This document shows, piece by piece, positions 1 to 9,267 of a stretch of 64,000 nt of DNA. Source of the stretch: CAWJKP01 sp963843465 (lineage in GTDB: Bacteria > Planctomycetota > Planctomycetia > Pirellulales > Thermoguttaceae); NCBI GenBank assembly GCA_963843465.1, contig CAWJKP010000002.1:62001-126000 (forward strand). Reading direction: 5' to 3'. Each line of letters begins with the position of its first letter. The first letter of the stretch is position 1. A program made the translations under genes and the position numbers. The notes under the pieces are model-generated. The model was not told where the DNA came from. It made no database searches and was given only the letters and a program-made list of their open reading frames with translations.

Positions 1-1
1 T

Positions 2-202
2 GCCGACGTGGGGACGTTGCGGTTCATCGACTGGAACGGTCACGTTATCGGGGACTCGGCCCTGCTGAAAGCCCAGCGCGTCGTCCGCCTGTCCCTGCTT
101 ATCGTCACGGGAAAGTTCAACCAGATCGTGGCGGACCATAGCTCCGACTGCGGGCATGGCTACATGACGGCGACCTGCCCGGGGGTCTGCCCGGCGCCGT
201 AG
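2..202 (+). CDS. possible 3' end of an unidentified gene
   Basis: An open frame runs from the window edge to a stop at 200-202, giving about 66 residues with no obvious start of its own. It contains a hydrophobic stretch (VVRLSLLIVTG) and several cysteines near the end. I do not recognise a family. It may be the end of a gene that starts outside the window or a chance frame in GC-rich DNA; nothing downstream supports it. Confidence 0.2.
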   Translation, partial: ADVGTLRFIDWNGHVIGDSALLKAQRVVRLSLLIVTGKFNQIVADHSSDCGHGYMTATCPGVCPAP

Positions 203-278
203 CTGGCCATCCTCCGGACAACCGGGGGCAGCGTGAGGGCAAGAGAAGGAAAGGGCGACGACTTGGAAACGGCATTAG

Positions 279-386
279 TGCTTCAAGGAGGAGGCGGTGA
301 CCTTGAAGAAGAAGGACGGCGCGGTGATCCGCGTGCCCCTCGAACGCCTCAGCGATGCCGACCGCCGGTACGTGCAGACGCTCGCC
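279..386 (+). pseudogene. SHD1-domain relic
   Basis: The translated stretch VTLKKKDGAVIRVPLERL followed by SDADRRYVQ is the core of the SHD1 (SLA1 homology 1) domain common in secreted planctomycete proteins, usually reading as a strand, a KDG turn, then 'VPLxxLSxxDxxYV'. The frame is interrupted by TAG at 276-278 just upstream, and no signal peptide or remainder of a protein is visible. Downstream the frame soon becomes low-information sequence lying opposite the isomerase gene. I read it as the leftover end of a decayed gene. The domain call is from pattern recognition; decay is inferred. Confidence 0.45.
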
Positions 387-518
387 GCGGGGGTTGCGAG
401 CCTGGGCCCTTCCCTGGTCTGGGCCAGCTCGGGGGACTCACAGACCCTCGCCGACGCCATCGCCAAGCTCGGCTACCTCACTCCGCTGGCAGCGGCTGTC
501 TTTGGGCTTGGCAGACCG

Positions 519-2027
519 TCACGGGGCGACGCTCTGGCAGGGCCAATCCATCAACGCGGCGACCTTGCGGCACACCGCGGCGTTGTGTCCTACGCTCAAG
601 GCGCCGTGGTGCGTGGGCCCCATCACGAACCAGGCGGCCATGAAGGGCGTGGGCGGCAGGGCGAAACGAACGTGCGTGAGCGTGTTGCCGACGCGCAGGA
701 CCGGAGCGTCGATGGCCTCGCCCTCGTTGACGATGGCTCGCAACCGCCCGGCCGCGTCCTGGGTCATGTTCAGCACGGTCACGGGGCCCGTTCGGACCGT
801 GGCCTCGACGCTCACGCCGCTGCCCCATTTGCCGTGGTAGAGACCCAAGCCCCGGAGGATAGGTTTCCGGCCGGCGATGGCGAGGTGGAAGGGACCATCG
901 TGGCCGAGCATGATCGTGCCGCGCTGGTAGTCCACGGCGGCGATCTCGCTGTAGGAGCCGCCCACGCCAAGGATGTCGCAGACCTTCATCGCCACGGCGG
1001 TCTTCATGTCGCCTTCGCCCGAGCAAGGGATGCCCTGCGCGGTCAAAAGTGAATGCCCCAGGATGAATGCCTCCTGGAGCTGCTCGTAGGCGTTGCCGTC
1101 CTTGCCGCGATAGTAGTAGGTCAAGGCGTCGAGGTCAAACTGGCGGACCATCTTCTCCTGAGCGACGGCCACCCGGCAGGCTGCATCGAGTTGCTCGGGG
1201 TCCGGTTTGCGGGCCAAGGGGTCGGCCGGCGAATCCTCGCTCAAGACGAACATATCGCGGACCTGGTCGAGTTTGGCCTTCTTCTCGGATTGGCTGACCG
1301 ACTCGGCGAGCTTGGCCAACTCGCACATCTCGATGATCTCGACGTGCATGCCGGTCTGCGCCGTGATCATCGTCAGGTCGCTGTACATGTCGAGCATGCC
1401 CGGGTAGGTGTGGCCCAGGTAGCCCATGCGGCCGCCGCGAAGCGTGCGGGCGACGCTTGCAGCCTTGATCCACTCGCTGATTTGCGACCAGGCAGCCGCA
1501 GCTTCGGGATGGCTGGCCGTATTCTCGTCGGCCAGCGAGGTCTCGGGCGTACGGTCCTGTCCGAGCAGGCCGCTGACCAGATGGAACGGCATGCCGTGGC
1601 GGACCAGGGCGTTGGCAATCTCCGGCACGCAGCACGCCCCGCAATGCGCGAGCCACTCGCCGGTCGTCGTCTTCTCGTAGTTCATGGCCGCGGCCGGCAT
1701 CAGGTTGAGCACGACCAGTGGTCGCCGGCAGTGGCGGGCAATCGCCATGTGCGAGGCGCTTACGGCGTATGTCGCTGCGTGACAGAAGATCAGGTCGACA
1801 TTGTGCCCGTTGAAGAACTCGGCGGCCCGGCGGCCCTTCGCCTCATGGTCGACCATGCCGGCATTGTGCACCTCGCCCCAGCGACCGATCCGCTCTTGGA
1901 GGAACCGATTATAGCCCTCAAGCCGCTCCAGCAAGCCCGGGAACTGCACCCAGTACTGGGGATGGCCGACGGAGTAGAGGCCAATGCGGGCCGGCTTGGC
2001 GGGCTTTATCGGCTCGAAGAGATTCAT
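519..2027 (-). CDS. L-arabinose/L-fucose isomerase-like protein
   Basis: A 502-residue protein close to the usual length of AraA (about 500). Landmarks match the arabinose isomerase family: GEGDMKTAVAMKV near residue 330 aligns with the AraA metal-ligand segment GEGDWKTAAL, followed by SEIAAVD, GHDGPFHLAIA, and GPTHHGALSVGH near the C-terminus, giving the expected Glu, Glu, His and His ligands. The N-terminal half has the Rossmann-like region with DLIFCHAATYAVS. Family enzymes interconvert aldoses and ketoses with Mn2+, but substrate cannot be assigned; many planctomycete members are annotated only as 'isomerase-like'. ATG at 2025-2027 is the first in frame and is divergent from the cupin gene. 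No arabinose operon partners are present. Confidence 0.82.
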   Translation of the reverse strand: MNLFEPIKPAKPARIGLYSVGHPQYWVQFPGLLERLEGYNRFLQERIGRWGEVHNAGMVDHEAKGRRAAEFFNGHNVDLIFCHAATYAVSASHMAIARHCRRPLVVLNLMPAAAMNYEKTTTGEWLAHCGACCVPEIANALVRHGMPFHLVSGLLGQDRTPETSLADENTASHPEAAAAWSQISEWIKAASVARTLRGGRMGYLGHTYPGMLDMYSDLTMITAQTGMHVEIIEMCELAKLAESVSQSEKKAKLDQVRDMFVLSEDSPADPLARKPDPEQLDAACRVAVAQEKMVRQFDLDALTYYYRGKDGNAYEQLQEAFILGHSLLTAQGIPCSGEGDMKTAVAMKVCDILGVGGSYSEIAAVDYQRGTIMLGHDGPFHLAIAGRKPILRGLGLYHGKWGSGVSVEATVRTGPVTVLNMTQDAAGRLRAIVNEGEAIDAPVLRVGNTLTHVRFALPPTPFMAAWFVMGPTHHGALSVGHNAAVCRKVAALMDWPCQSVAP

Positions 2028-2152
2028 GAGAGTTGCTCATTGCCAGGGTTGGCGGGGGCGTTAGCATTCGATTGTAACCTGTCTGCCCACGCCTGCCAAC
2101 CGCCACTGGCCGAGTCGCCCGTCTGGGGATCGAGCGATGAACGGCCTTTGGC

Positions 2153-2181
2153 TTGACAGGGTGGCGTCTGGCACTCAAGAT
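2153..2181 (+). promoter_or_regulatory. possible sigma70-type promoter for the cupin gene
   Basis: TTGACA at 2153-2158 is followed after 17 bases by CAAGAT at 2176-2181, a weak -10. It lies about 50 bases upstream of the cupin ATG at 2232. The -35 is perfect but the -10 is poor, so this is only a candidate. Confidence 0.25.
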
Positions 2182-2231
2182 CGGGGATGTCCGGCCTGGG
2201 TACAGATAGCGGAGTGTCTTGGGAGTCACCC

Positions 2232-2600
2232 ATGGAACCGATCCCTGGTGGTTACGAGATTGTCGATTTCGACGAGCTATCGCCGGTGGCGTGCCCTTGC
2301 GGCCAGGCAAGGCGCGCCTTCCTTGATGTGCCCGATTTTCCCGGCACCATCCACCGCACGGAGATCACCTCCGAAGCTAAGACCCATTATCACAACCGGC
2401 TGACCGAGACCTATTACATTCTCCAGTGCGAGGCCGGTGCCAGGATGATCCTGGACGGGAAGATCATCCCGGTCAAGCCGGGCATGTGCGTCCTGATCCG
2501 CCCTCGGGTGCTTCACCGGGCCATGGGACGCATGACGGTGCTGATTGTGGTTTTCCCTAAGTTCGATCCCGACGACGAGGTGATCGTCGAGGAACCTTGA
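2232..2600 (+). CDS. small cupin-domain protein
   Basis: A single-domain cupin of about 122 residues. The first cupin motif is visible as THYHNRLTETYYILQCEAG (His-x-His, then Glu, then Gly) and the second as PGMCVLIRPRVLHR, so the metal-binding His/His/Glu/His set appears complete. Such small cupins act as sugar-modifying epimerases, isomerases or sensors, and sequence alone does not choose. The ATG at 2232 is preferred over an upstream in-frame start at 2187 because the upstream residues are not cupin-like. It is divergent from the sugar isomerase gene, which makes a carbohydrate role plausible. Confidence 0.78.
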   Translation: MEPIPGGYEIVDFDELSPVACPCGQARRAFLDVPDFPGTIHRTEITSEAKTHYHNRLTETYYILQCEAGARMILDGKIIPVKPGMCVLIRPRVLHRAMGRMTVLIVVFPKFDPDDEVIVEEP

Positions 2601-2611
2601 TCGAGAATACC

Positions 2612-2999
2612 ATGACCATGAAAAGGCTATCTATCGTGATCATCCTCCTTGGGATGGCGAGGATTTCCGCCGCTTCAGAGCAGCAGGAGATGTAGCATGT
2701 GCCAGGCAGTTCTATTTGCGCTGACTTTGGTGCTTGACGCCGACGGTAACATCGCCCAATACCGCGACGGGCGTCCCGCAGCGAAGCTCCGATTGGATGC
2801 TGCCGATCATGGCGTCGTGCTTCGTTACGGTGACGGGCCGGACCAATGCGACATCCACGGAGCCAGGGATGTCTGGGTCTACCAGGCCGATGGCAGCTAC
2901 TACATGCACTACGACGCGGCTGGCGGTCGTGATCGCAGGTTCAACAGCCGTATCCGCCGCTGCCGCAGACAAGGCCGCCTGGAAGGCGTTTGTGGATGA
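2612..2999 (+). pseudogene. broken secreted glycosidase-like gene
   Basis: ATG at 2612 opens a 27-residue signal-peptide-like sequence (MTMKRLSIVIILLGMARISA) that ends at TAG 2693-2695. A second frame from ATG 2698 reads LDADGNIAQYRDGRPAAKLR and then DQCDIHGARDVWVYQADGSY with YMHYDAAG, which resembles the first blades of five-bladed beta-propeller glycosidases (GH32/43/117-like). The frame then degenerates into arginine-rich nonsense after about 2930. The pieces look like the remains of one secreted enzyme split by frameshifts and a 3' deletion. Family placement is tentative. Confidence 0.5.
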
Positions 3000-3005
3000 A
3001 CGAAG

Positions 3006-3263
3006 TCATCGGGCGTGGAGCAGCGGAAGATCCGATCTCGCCGAAGATCGCGCGGCGGAACTTGCGGGCGCTGGTGGCGCGGCTGCAGAGTGCCCGCCCG
3101 CTTGAAACGACCTGATATGGGCCATCCGTTGGTCGGCGGCGTTCGAGATCACGTCGGGATCAGGCTCGAACATCCTGATTCCAAGCAGCCGATAGCGGTC
3201 GGGCGGCTGCTCCTCGGACGGAATACCGAGCCATTTGTAGTAGGCATCGAAGGCTTCGGGCAT
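3006..3263 (-). pseudogene. N-terminal relic of a planctomycete J-domain-like protein
   Basis: The translation begins MPEAFDAYYKWLGIPSEEQ and continues PPDRYRLLGIRMFEPDPDVI and SNAADQRMAHIRSFQAG. This is the characteristic opening of a planctomycete family in which a J-like segment precedes kinase or membrane domains. After SFQAG the frame turns into alanine/serine-rich sequence and stops, whereas intact members continue with a helix. The gene is therefore a truncated N-terminal fragment of about 60 recognisable residues. ATG at 3261-3263. Confidence 0.6.
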
Positions 3264-3312
3264 GGCACGCTCCTAACGGGGCCAAACTCGCTATGCGGCA
3301 GATTCTACGCAT

Positions 3313-3495
3313 CTATGCCAGGGTCGGCAAATCGCTTATATCGGGGGGCGGCTGATATCGTAGCCTCAATCTGCGAGGTCTACCCGCGTACGTCATGACG
3401 AATGGCACCAGGACGCCAAGACCATCGGCGGATTCATCAAGGATCTGTACCGCAAGCTCCTCGTGGGCCAGCTTCAATCGCCCGCTTTGGCGCAA
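3313..3495 (-). pseudogene. PilZ-like domain fragment
   Basis: A short frame reads RLKLAHEELAVQILDESADG and then LGVLV, which resembles the start of PilZ-type domains in planctomycetes ('RxxxR...ilDeSxxGxgvl'). It then passes into unrelated sequence and stops. It is on the same strand as the J-domain relic and just upstream of it, so both may be debris from one larger deletion. PilZ domains bind c-di-GMP, but this fragment lacks most of the fold. Confidence 0.4.
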
Positions 3496-3499
3496 AGCT

Positions 3500-4260
3500 C
3501 GAGCGGAACTGGAAACGACTTTCGCCGTTCGGCGTCCGAGTAGGGCTCGTTGTTTTCCTTCGTAGCCATCTCCATCTCCCAGATCGCGATACCATGATCG
3601 GGGCTGTCTATACCACTACTTTAGGTTAGGCGCTCGTCCTGTAAAATCTCTAGCTCAGAAGAGAAAGCAAGCGCGTGTCAAAAAATGACACCTTGGCGAA
3701 GAGGCCTCCCGCCGGCGAGGGGGAATTGCGGAAACCGGCGCTTTGCCACAGCGAGTACCTGAGAAAACGTCGGGCAATGGTGACAGACCATGCACTGTCA
3801 GTTTGACAAATCGAAAAACGAAGCTAGCTTTCATGCGAGGTATGGAGTCGTTCGCAAAACGTCTTCGCCGCTTTCTCAGTTGCGAAGACGGCCCCAACCG
3901 TCGCCCTAGCCGCGGCGGCCCACGTTGTCTTGAGATCCACGCCGGCGATCAATCGTAGTTTCGCTGTGATGCCCGCAAAACCATCGCAACCTTGGACATC
4001 AGGACCGAGAGCAATGCCGAAGTCTCACGGTGGGAATGGGCCTCATGTCGTGCTGTTCCTCACGGCCAGTTCTGGCTTGGCACCAGCCGAGCATCGCCAC
4101 GCGGCAGCCGGCGGCTAGACTGCCGCGTTCTTCAACAGCGTGGGGCGGTGTCGCCGCTTCCAATCGAATCCCCCTCTCCCGTAGGGAGGTATTGTGCTGA
4201 AAGTCCGCTGGTAACGGGCCGACTTTATCGGTACACTCCTTCTCGGGAGGACCTGTACCT
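3500..4260. other. intergenic stretch without a supported gene
   Basis: No open frame here has recognisable protein features. The stretch has lower GC than its surroundings in places and contains a small perfect inverted repeat, GTGTCA-AAAAA-TGACAC, near 3675-3692. It probably continues the decayed region to its left. The last 30 bases carry a good ribosome binding site (CGGGAGG) for the gene starting at 4261. Confidence 0.5.
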
Positions 4261-6303
4261 ATGGCGACGGCATGGAACGCTTTCTTTCGCCAAGTTCAGA
4301 GGGACCTGAGATTCTGGCTCTTCGCGATGATCTCGCTGACGGTTTGCCGGGTCTTGTTGATCGTCATCTTCCGCCGCCAGATCGCCGACCAGGACGTGGT
4401 TGCCAACCTGGCCGCGGCGCTGCTTGGCGGCTTGCGATTCGACTGCGTGGTTGCCACGTACTGGACGCTGCCGCCCTTGCTCCTCTCCTTGCTCTGCGGG
4501 TTCTGGCCGCTGGAGAAGCTGGCCGACCGTGTGCGGCTGGCGACGGCCGGGGTTTTCCTGGCAGGCGCCATCGTTCTGGAGATCGCCACCGTGGAATTCT
4601 TCCGGCACTTCCACGACGTGCTCAATCCGCTGATTTTTCACGCCTCGAGCGACGGCGGCGGCCGCCTGCTGGGGACCTTGTACGAGGAGTATCACCTGGT
4701 CGGATACCTGCTGTCGACGGCCCTCTTGTCGCTGGCCGGCACCTGGATCTACCGGCGTTATTTCGGCAGCGAGTTCGTCGCCGAGGAGACCTTCGGCCGG
4801 TACACGGTTTCTCCCGTCAAACGTACGGCGATCAACCTGTCGATCCTGCTGCTGTTGGCAATCGGGCTGCGCGGCTCGCTCGGCTCCAGCCCGGTGAAGA
4901 TGAAACATTCCGCGGTCGGCTCGGATGCGTTTCTCAACCGCGCGGTGCTGAATCCCTATTCGGCGCTCGCGTTCGCCGTGACGACCCATCGCAAGATGTA
5001 CGGCAGGAAGGGCATCGAGGCCTTTCGGCCGGATGGGGACGTGGCTGCCGCGCTGCGGGAAAGCTTCCCCCACAAGCCGCCGGCGGCCGATCTCGACAGC
5101 TACCTGGAGCGGACGGCTTCCGGCCCGCGGATCACGCCGCCCCGCCATATTTTTCTCTTGGACATGGAGAGCTACGACGCCTGGCCGATGCTGGAGAAGT
5201 ATCGAGGGCTGAAAGTGGCCGAGTGCGGCCGCGATCTGGCCCGCCGGGGTCTGCACGTGCAGGCATTCCTGCCCGCCGCGCGGATGTCGATCGAGTCGTT
5301 CACGGGGATCATTGTCGGGCTGCCCGACAGCTCGTTGATGTTGACCACCGAGGCCGATAGCCGGACACCCTATCCCACGTCTTTGGCGGCCATTCTGCGG
5401 AAGCTGGGATATCGCACGCGGATGTTCTGCGGGACGACCCTCAGTTGGGAGAACATCGGCGACTTCGCCCGCCAGCAAGGATTCGACGAAGTCTACGGCG
5501 CGGGCGACATCGGCCACTGGTCGGAGATGAACGACTGGGGAGTCGCCGATGAGCACCTCTTTCGCTTCGCCGCCGGAATCGTCACCGACGACCGGCCGAG
5601 TTTCAACCTCATCGTCACCACCAGCAACCACCCTCCCTACACCGTCGATTTGAAGGCCAAGGGAATCGTGATCTCGGTGCCGCCGGAATTGGAAGCGGAG
5701 TTCGAATTCGACCGGGCCAAGATGCTGACGATCCTCGGGCACCACGCCTACTCCGACCGCTGTATGGGCAAGTTCGTCGAGGAGGAACAGTCGCGGGTCT
5801 CACGCCCGCTGTTCGTGATCACGGGGGATCACTACGGCTGCAACTTCATCAACTCTCGGCCGACGTTGTTCGAGGAATCGGCCGTGCCGCTGATCCTTTA
5901 CGGCCGCGAGGTGCTGCGGGGGGCCACCCTGCCCGAGGGCGTGACCGGGAGCCATCTGGACATCGGCCCCACCCTGATCGAGAGCGTGGCCCCCAAAGGT
6001 TTCCCGTACCACGCGGTCGGACGGAACTTGCTGGAGCCAGGGGCTCCCTTCCTCGGTTACGGCGGGGATCGGGTGATTGCCGCCAACTATGTGGCGGAGG
6101 TCGGCGAGGTAGTAAAGCTCGCGGCAATCCCCGGCCGACCACTGCCAGCCACGCTTCCCGATCTCGACCGGCTCGGCCATCAGTGCCGCAACCTCCAGAG
6201 CATCGCCTGGTGGCGCGTGCGAAACGGCTCTGCGCTGCCTCTGGGCAAGCCGCCCGTCCCTCCTGTGGCTTCGAGGCCCGGCGAGACCGCGGCCCCTCGC
6301 TGA
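4261..6303 (+). CDS. LTA-synthase-like membrane sulfatase/phosphatase-fold protein
   Basis: A 680-residue protein with about five N-terminal membrane segments (first at FWLFAMISLTVCRVLLIVIF, residues 18-38) followed by a periplasmic alkaline-phosphatase-superfamily domain. Landmarks follow the lipoteichoic acid synthase pattern: IFLLDMESYDAW (metal ligands Asp/Glu), SIESFTGIIVGLP with the likely Thr nucleophile, TTSNHPPY and ITGDHYG with the Asp-His pair. LtaS-like enzymes transfer glycerol phosphate; Gram-negative relatives include OpgB and EptA-type phosphoethanolamine or phosphoglycerol transferases. The most likely role is adding a phospho-group to an envelope glycan or lipid. The ATG has a GGAGG ribosome site about 12 bases upstream. 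Confidence 0.85.
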   Translation: MATAWNAFFRQVQRDLRFWLFAMISLTVCRVLLIVIFRRQIADQDVVANLAAALLGGLRFDCVVATYWTLPPLLLSLLCGFWPLEKLADRVRLATAGVFLAGAIVLEIATVEFFRHFHDVLNPLIFHASSDGGGRLLGTLYEEYHLVGYLLSTALLSLAGTWIYRRYFGSEFVAEETFGRYTVSPVKRTAINLSILLLLAIGLRGSLGSSPVKMKHSAVGSDAFLNRAVLNPYSALAFAVTTHRKMYGRKGIEAFRPDGDVAAALRESFPHKPPAADLDSYLERTASGPRITPPRHIFLLDMESYDAWPMLEKYRGLKVAECGRDLARRGLHVQAFLPAARMSIESFTGIIVGLPDSSLMLTTEADSRTPYPTSLAAILRKLGYRTRMFCGTTLSWENIGDFARQQGFDEVYGAGDIGHWSEMNDWGVADEHLFRFAAGIVTDDRPSFNLIVTTSNHPPYTVDLKAKGIVISVPPELEAEFEFDRAKMLTILGHHAYSDRCMGKFVEEEQSRVSRPLFVITGDHYGCNFINSRPTLFEESAVPLILYGREVLRGATLPEGVTGSHLDIGPTLIESVAPKGFPYHAVGRNLLEPGAPFLGYGGDRVIAANYVAEVGEVVKLAAIPGRPLPATLPDLDRLGHQCRNLQSIAWWRVRNGSALPLGKPPVPPVASRPGETAAPR

Positions 6304-6608
6304 TCTCAAGCCTGGGCGGGGCCATCGCCTATTCGGAGTCGACGGGCAAGTGGGGCTACGCCACCGGCGGCGCTCGCAGCGGCCCCTACAAGGCCCTGCA
6401 GTATTGCAAGGCCGCGGACGCCAAGGTGATTGCTTATCAGTTCGACTGCTGGCTGGCGCTGGCCTTGGGCGACGACAAGGGCGCCTACGGTTGGGGTTCC
6501 GCCGGCAACCGCGCCGATGCGGAAAGCTCGGCCCTGGAGAATTGCAGCAAGCGAACCAAGAACGCGAAGATCGTCCTCAGCTTCTGCTCCAACGGCGTGG
6601 AACATTGA
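6183..6608 (+). CDS. DUF4189-domain protein, start unclear
   Basis: From about 6318 the frame encodes a DUF4189 domain: GAIAYSESTGKWGYATGG, then a conserved Cys in ALQYCKAADAKV, WLALALGDDKGAYGWGSAG, and a last Cys pair (ENCSKRT, LSFCSNG). The domain is about 95 residues, is usually secreted and appears in small proteins of unknown function. No signal peptide is visible. The only upstream start in frame is a GTG at 6183 inside the preceding gene, so either the gene is translated from there, from a rare start, or its 5' end was lost where it joined the LTA-synthase-like gene. Confidence 0.6.
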   Translation: MPQPPEHRLVARAKRLCAASGQAARPSCGFEARRDRGPSLISSLGGAIAYSESTGKWGYATGGARSGPYKALQYCKAADAKVIAYQFDCWLALALGDDKGAYGWGSAGNRADAESSALENCSKRTKNAKIVLSFCSNGVEH

Positions 6609-6618
6609 GCACTGCCAA

Positions 6619-6692
6619 GGGGACAGGTCCATGTTTTCGGCCTTACGTCCAACGGCGAAAAGCGCTTTCTCGCCGAAAAATGGACCAGTCCC
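6619..6692. repeat. palindromic element, GGGGACAG family, copy 1
   Basis: Arms GGGGACAGGTCCATGTTTTC and its near-complement ending GAAAAATGGACCAGTCCCC enclose an inner hairpin with GGCGAAAAGCGCTTTCTCGCC. A near-identical element lies at 52880-52954. Here it sits between two convergent genes, where it could serve as a bidirectional terminator. Confidence 0.85.
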
Positions 6693-6745
6693 CGACGTGG
6701 CCGTGAACGCTTACGCGTTTCACGACTGTCCGTCAAGACGCCGCT

Positions 6746-7657
6746 CTACTTCGCTCCCTCCAAGATCGCAAGCGATTTCTCGTAGAACTCCTGCTCGGGC
6801 TTGAGTCCCTCGCGCCTGCTGAAGGCCGCAAGGTCCTTGAAGCGCCGGACGGGATCGGCTCCGGTGGCGTGGCAGAGCTTCGCCAGGCAGTGCGGGCAAA
6901 GCCACAGGGGGCGGCGGTCCGCTTCCTCCCGATGATTGCTGCCGCACATGTTGCACTCGTACAACGTGCAGTGTTGCATCGAGAACATGTGTCCCGTCTC
7001 GTGCGAGGCGGTCTTCAGCGTGCGGAGCAGGCAGAGCCGGAAGGCCGCACCGTCGCCGTGGGGATCGCCGTTGCGCGCGATCGACCAGACGCCCACGCGC
7101 TCGCTCAACGAAGCCTGGCCAAAGACGAAGTTCCACCCCCGGCCGGGCCACAGATCCGAGGTCGTCAGCGCGATGTAGGCGCAGGCGTCGGCGGGCAGCC
7201 GCGGCCGCAATACGTCGTTCAACACGTAGGTGGACAAAATCTGTTTGACATGCCAGGTCGGGTGCTCTCGCCGGGCCGGCGCCGGTATCACGTCCAGGGA
7301 CAAGTCCTTGCGGACGTTGGCCGGCAATTGAAAGTAGATGCCCAAGAACTCGGCCGTGCGCTCGAGCACCTTCCGCTGGGCCGAATCGAACTCGCCCAGC
7401 GGTTGAACGTAGATCACCCGGCGTTTCCGCTCCACGCGCAGCGGTTGGCCGCGGAGGTACTGCGAGTAGGACTGACCCGGCTCCTTGTGTTCAGCCAGCC
7501 AATCGCCGGGCTGGGGCGGTCCGAGCTTCGTGTGCAAGGGCAGGAGCCTCGCCAGCGCGGCCGGCAAGCGGTCTTGCGATTCCCCCTCGCCGGCACTACA
7601 GAGATCCGCGGCCATCGCAATTGCCAGTGCGGCGCAAGGGACCAGCAAACGTGTCAT
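6746..7657 (-). CDS. secreted archaemetzincin-like zinc metalloprotease
   Basis: A 303-residue protein with a signal peptide (MTRLLVPCAALAIAMAADLC). The zinc site HETGHMFSMQHC is followed by a cysteine pattern (CTLYECNMCGSN, then LCPHCLAKLC) that is the archaemetzincin (AMZ) signature of HExxHxxxxxHC plus a second four-Cys zinc site. The usual glycine between the second and third His is replaced by serine. Archaemetzincins are putative aminopeptidases known from archaea and vertebrates and scattered in bacteria. The gene is convergent with the DUF4189 gene and monocistronic as far as can be seen. ATG at 7655-7657 directly begins the signal peptide. Confidence 0.88.
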   Translation of the reverse strand: MTRLLVPCAALAIAMAADLCSAGEGESQDRLPAALARLLPLHTKLGPPQPGDWLAEHKEPGQSYSQYLRGQPLRVERKRRVIYVQPLGEFDSAQRKVLERTAEFLGIYFQLPANVRKDLSLDVIPAPARREHPTWHVKQILSTYVLNDVLRPRLPADACAYIALTTSDLWPGRGWNFVFGQASLSERVGVWSIARNGDPHGDGAAFRLCLLRTLKTASHETGHMFSMQHCTLYECNMCGSNHREEADRRPLWLCPHCLAKLCHATGADPVRRFKDLAAFSRREGLKPEQEFYEKSLAILEGAK

Positions 7658-7878
7658 GGCATGGGCTCCTTGGGGGCGTATCGCGGAGCAGATCCCGCCA
7701 GCGTACTGCCGGCTCGGCCGTCGTGAGCCTCGCGAAAGAAGTCCGGGGCGGGTTGGTTCACAAGTGGTGAAGTCATCTGCGTAGTCCCTCGTGCCGGGCC
7801 GGTTTCTGCCGCCGGGTAGCTGGCGAAATCGAGAAGGGAGATTGTGTGCTCGAACCGGCCGTGCTGCACGGCAGTATT

Positions 7879-9263
7879 CTACCGCTCCACGGCGCCCACG
7901 TCCGCAGCAGCGCCTACGTACCGGTCGTGGTTGTAGTGATCCTTGGTGATGTAGTCAATTCGTCCGGTGGCCGCGTCTAGCGCCGGACTCTTCTGGGACG
8001 GCATGAAAGTCTTCGCGTCCACAAGCCCCGCCTCGGCCCAGGTGCTGAACACGAGGTTATTGTCCACGGTCAGACCGGGCTGGGGGCCTGCACCAGGTGA
8101 TAGACGTAGTTCCGCCCCCGCTCGAACGGCACGTCGGCTTCCGGTTCAATGATCAGGTTATGCTTGATGGTGACATCAGGCCCGTAGACATCCACCAAGG
8201 TGGCGCAGTACGGGTCTTTGCTGCTGGCTGCCTTCCGCGACCGATACAGCGTGTTGAAACAGATCTCGGAGCCCGCCCTGGAAAGATATCCCGAACACTT
8301 GTCCAGGTCCGCCTGCGGGACGCGGTTGTGCTCATACATCGGATACTTCCGCTTCTCCCAACTGATGTTATTGTAGAAGCGGTTCACGGCCTGCGGTCCG
8401 TTGTAGCCCAGGGCGTTGAGTTTCATCGGCCACACGCGCACGTCATTGGCCCACTGCCGCGTGAACCTGTTGCCATGTGCCCGGAGATAACCGGCGACCG
8501 CGATGCAGACGTTATGGCCGATCGGCGAGTCCGCCATGCCGATGTCGCTGAAGGTGCATTCGTGCACCTCCAGGTTGAAGCATCTCTCCAGGCCGATGAC
8601 CGGGAACGCCTGGACGCGGTTGTCGAAGTGCCGGAACGTACACTGGTAGACCTCGAAGTCCAGCAGCACGGAAATCATGTTCGATAGGCTGTAGTTCGCG
8701 TTGCAGATGGCAGGACCGTCCGTCTTGCCGTCCACGACGACGTTCTCCCACTTGAAGTTGTAAAAGGTGCTTTCCTTGGTGCCGTCGAAGACTTTGGCCG
8801 GGTCGTACACGTGGAAGCTGTAGCCCGAGGCGTCCTGGATGTGGAAGTTCCTGAAGAGCAGATCGTGGCTGTTGCCCGTGATCTTCATGCAGGTGCTCTT
8901 GTAGGTCTCGAAGCGGAAGTTCTCGAAACGCACGTGGGCGATGTTGGGGAAGTTGTTGAACTGCGGGACGGCGGTGGTGAAGAGGGCCTTCGGGTCGCAG
9001 GTCACGGTAATAGGGTTGGCGGCGGTGCCCGACAGGTTCCCGAGCGAAAGACCGCTGTAAGTGCCGGGATTGACGTAGAGCGTACCCCCAGGTTGCAGCT
9101 TGAGCGTGGCCTGCGCGTCGCCGTAGCGCAAGTATCCCGAGCCGTTGCCGATATTCACGCGCTGGGGGGCGGCGGCCCATGAGTGCTGCGGGCATCCAAG
9201 GAAGGCCAAGGCAGATCCCGCGCAGATCAACACTCGCCGGGCGGTCATTCCGCTCCATCTCAT
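7879..9263 (-). CDS. secreted right-handed beta-helix protein (one frameshift)
   Basis: About 460 residues if read through. It starts at ATG 9261-9263 with a signal peptide whose end, ALAFLGC, resembles a lipobox. The body has many short strands typical of parallel beta-helices (FENFRFETYKSTCMKITGNS, LEVHECTFSDIG, YNNISWE, IKHNLIIEP). The frame stops at 8070, but the next frame continues seamlessly with NNLVFSTWAEAGL and a normal end at 7879. Adding one C to the C5 run near 8080 restores a single frame. Such proteins bind or cleave polysaccharides. It starts 4 bases after the stop of the upstream gene, so the two are probably translationally coupled. Confidence 0.72.
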
Positions 9264-9267
9264 GGGA

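Noticed and set aside
4225..5745. 506-residue ORF on the minus strand opposite the LTA-synthase-like gene
   Set aside because: Composition is Arg/Gln/Gly-rich with no domain, and it mirrors the codon pattern of the real gene on the other strand.
7654..7869. 71-residue minus-strand ORF upstream of the archaemetzincin gene
   Set aside because: No ribosome site, no hydrophobic or domain features; likely leader or intergenic sequence.
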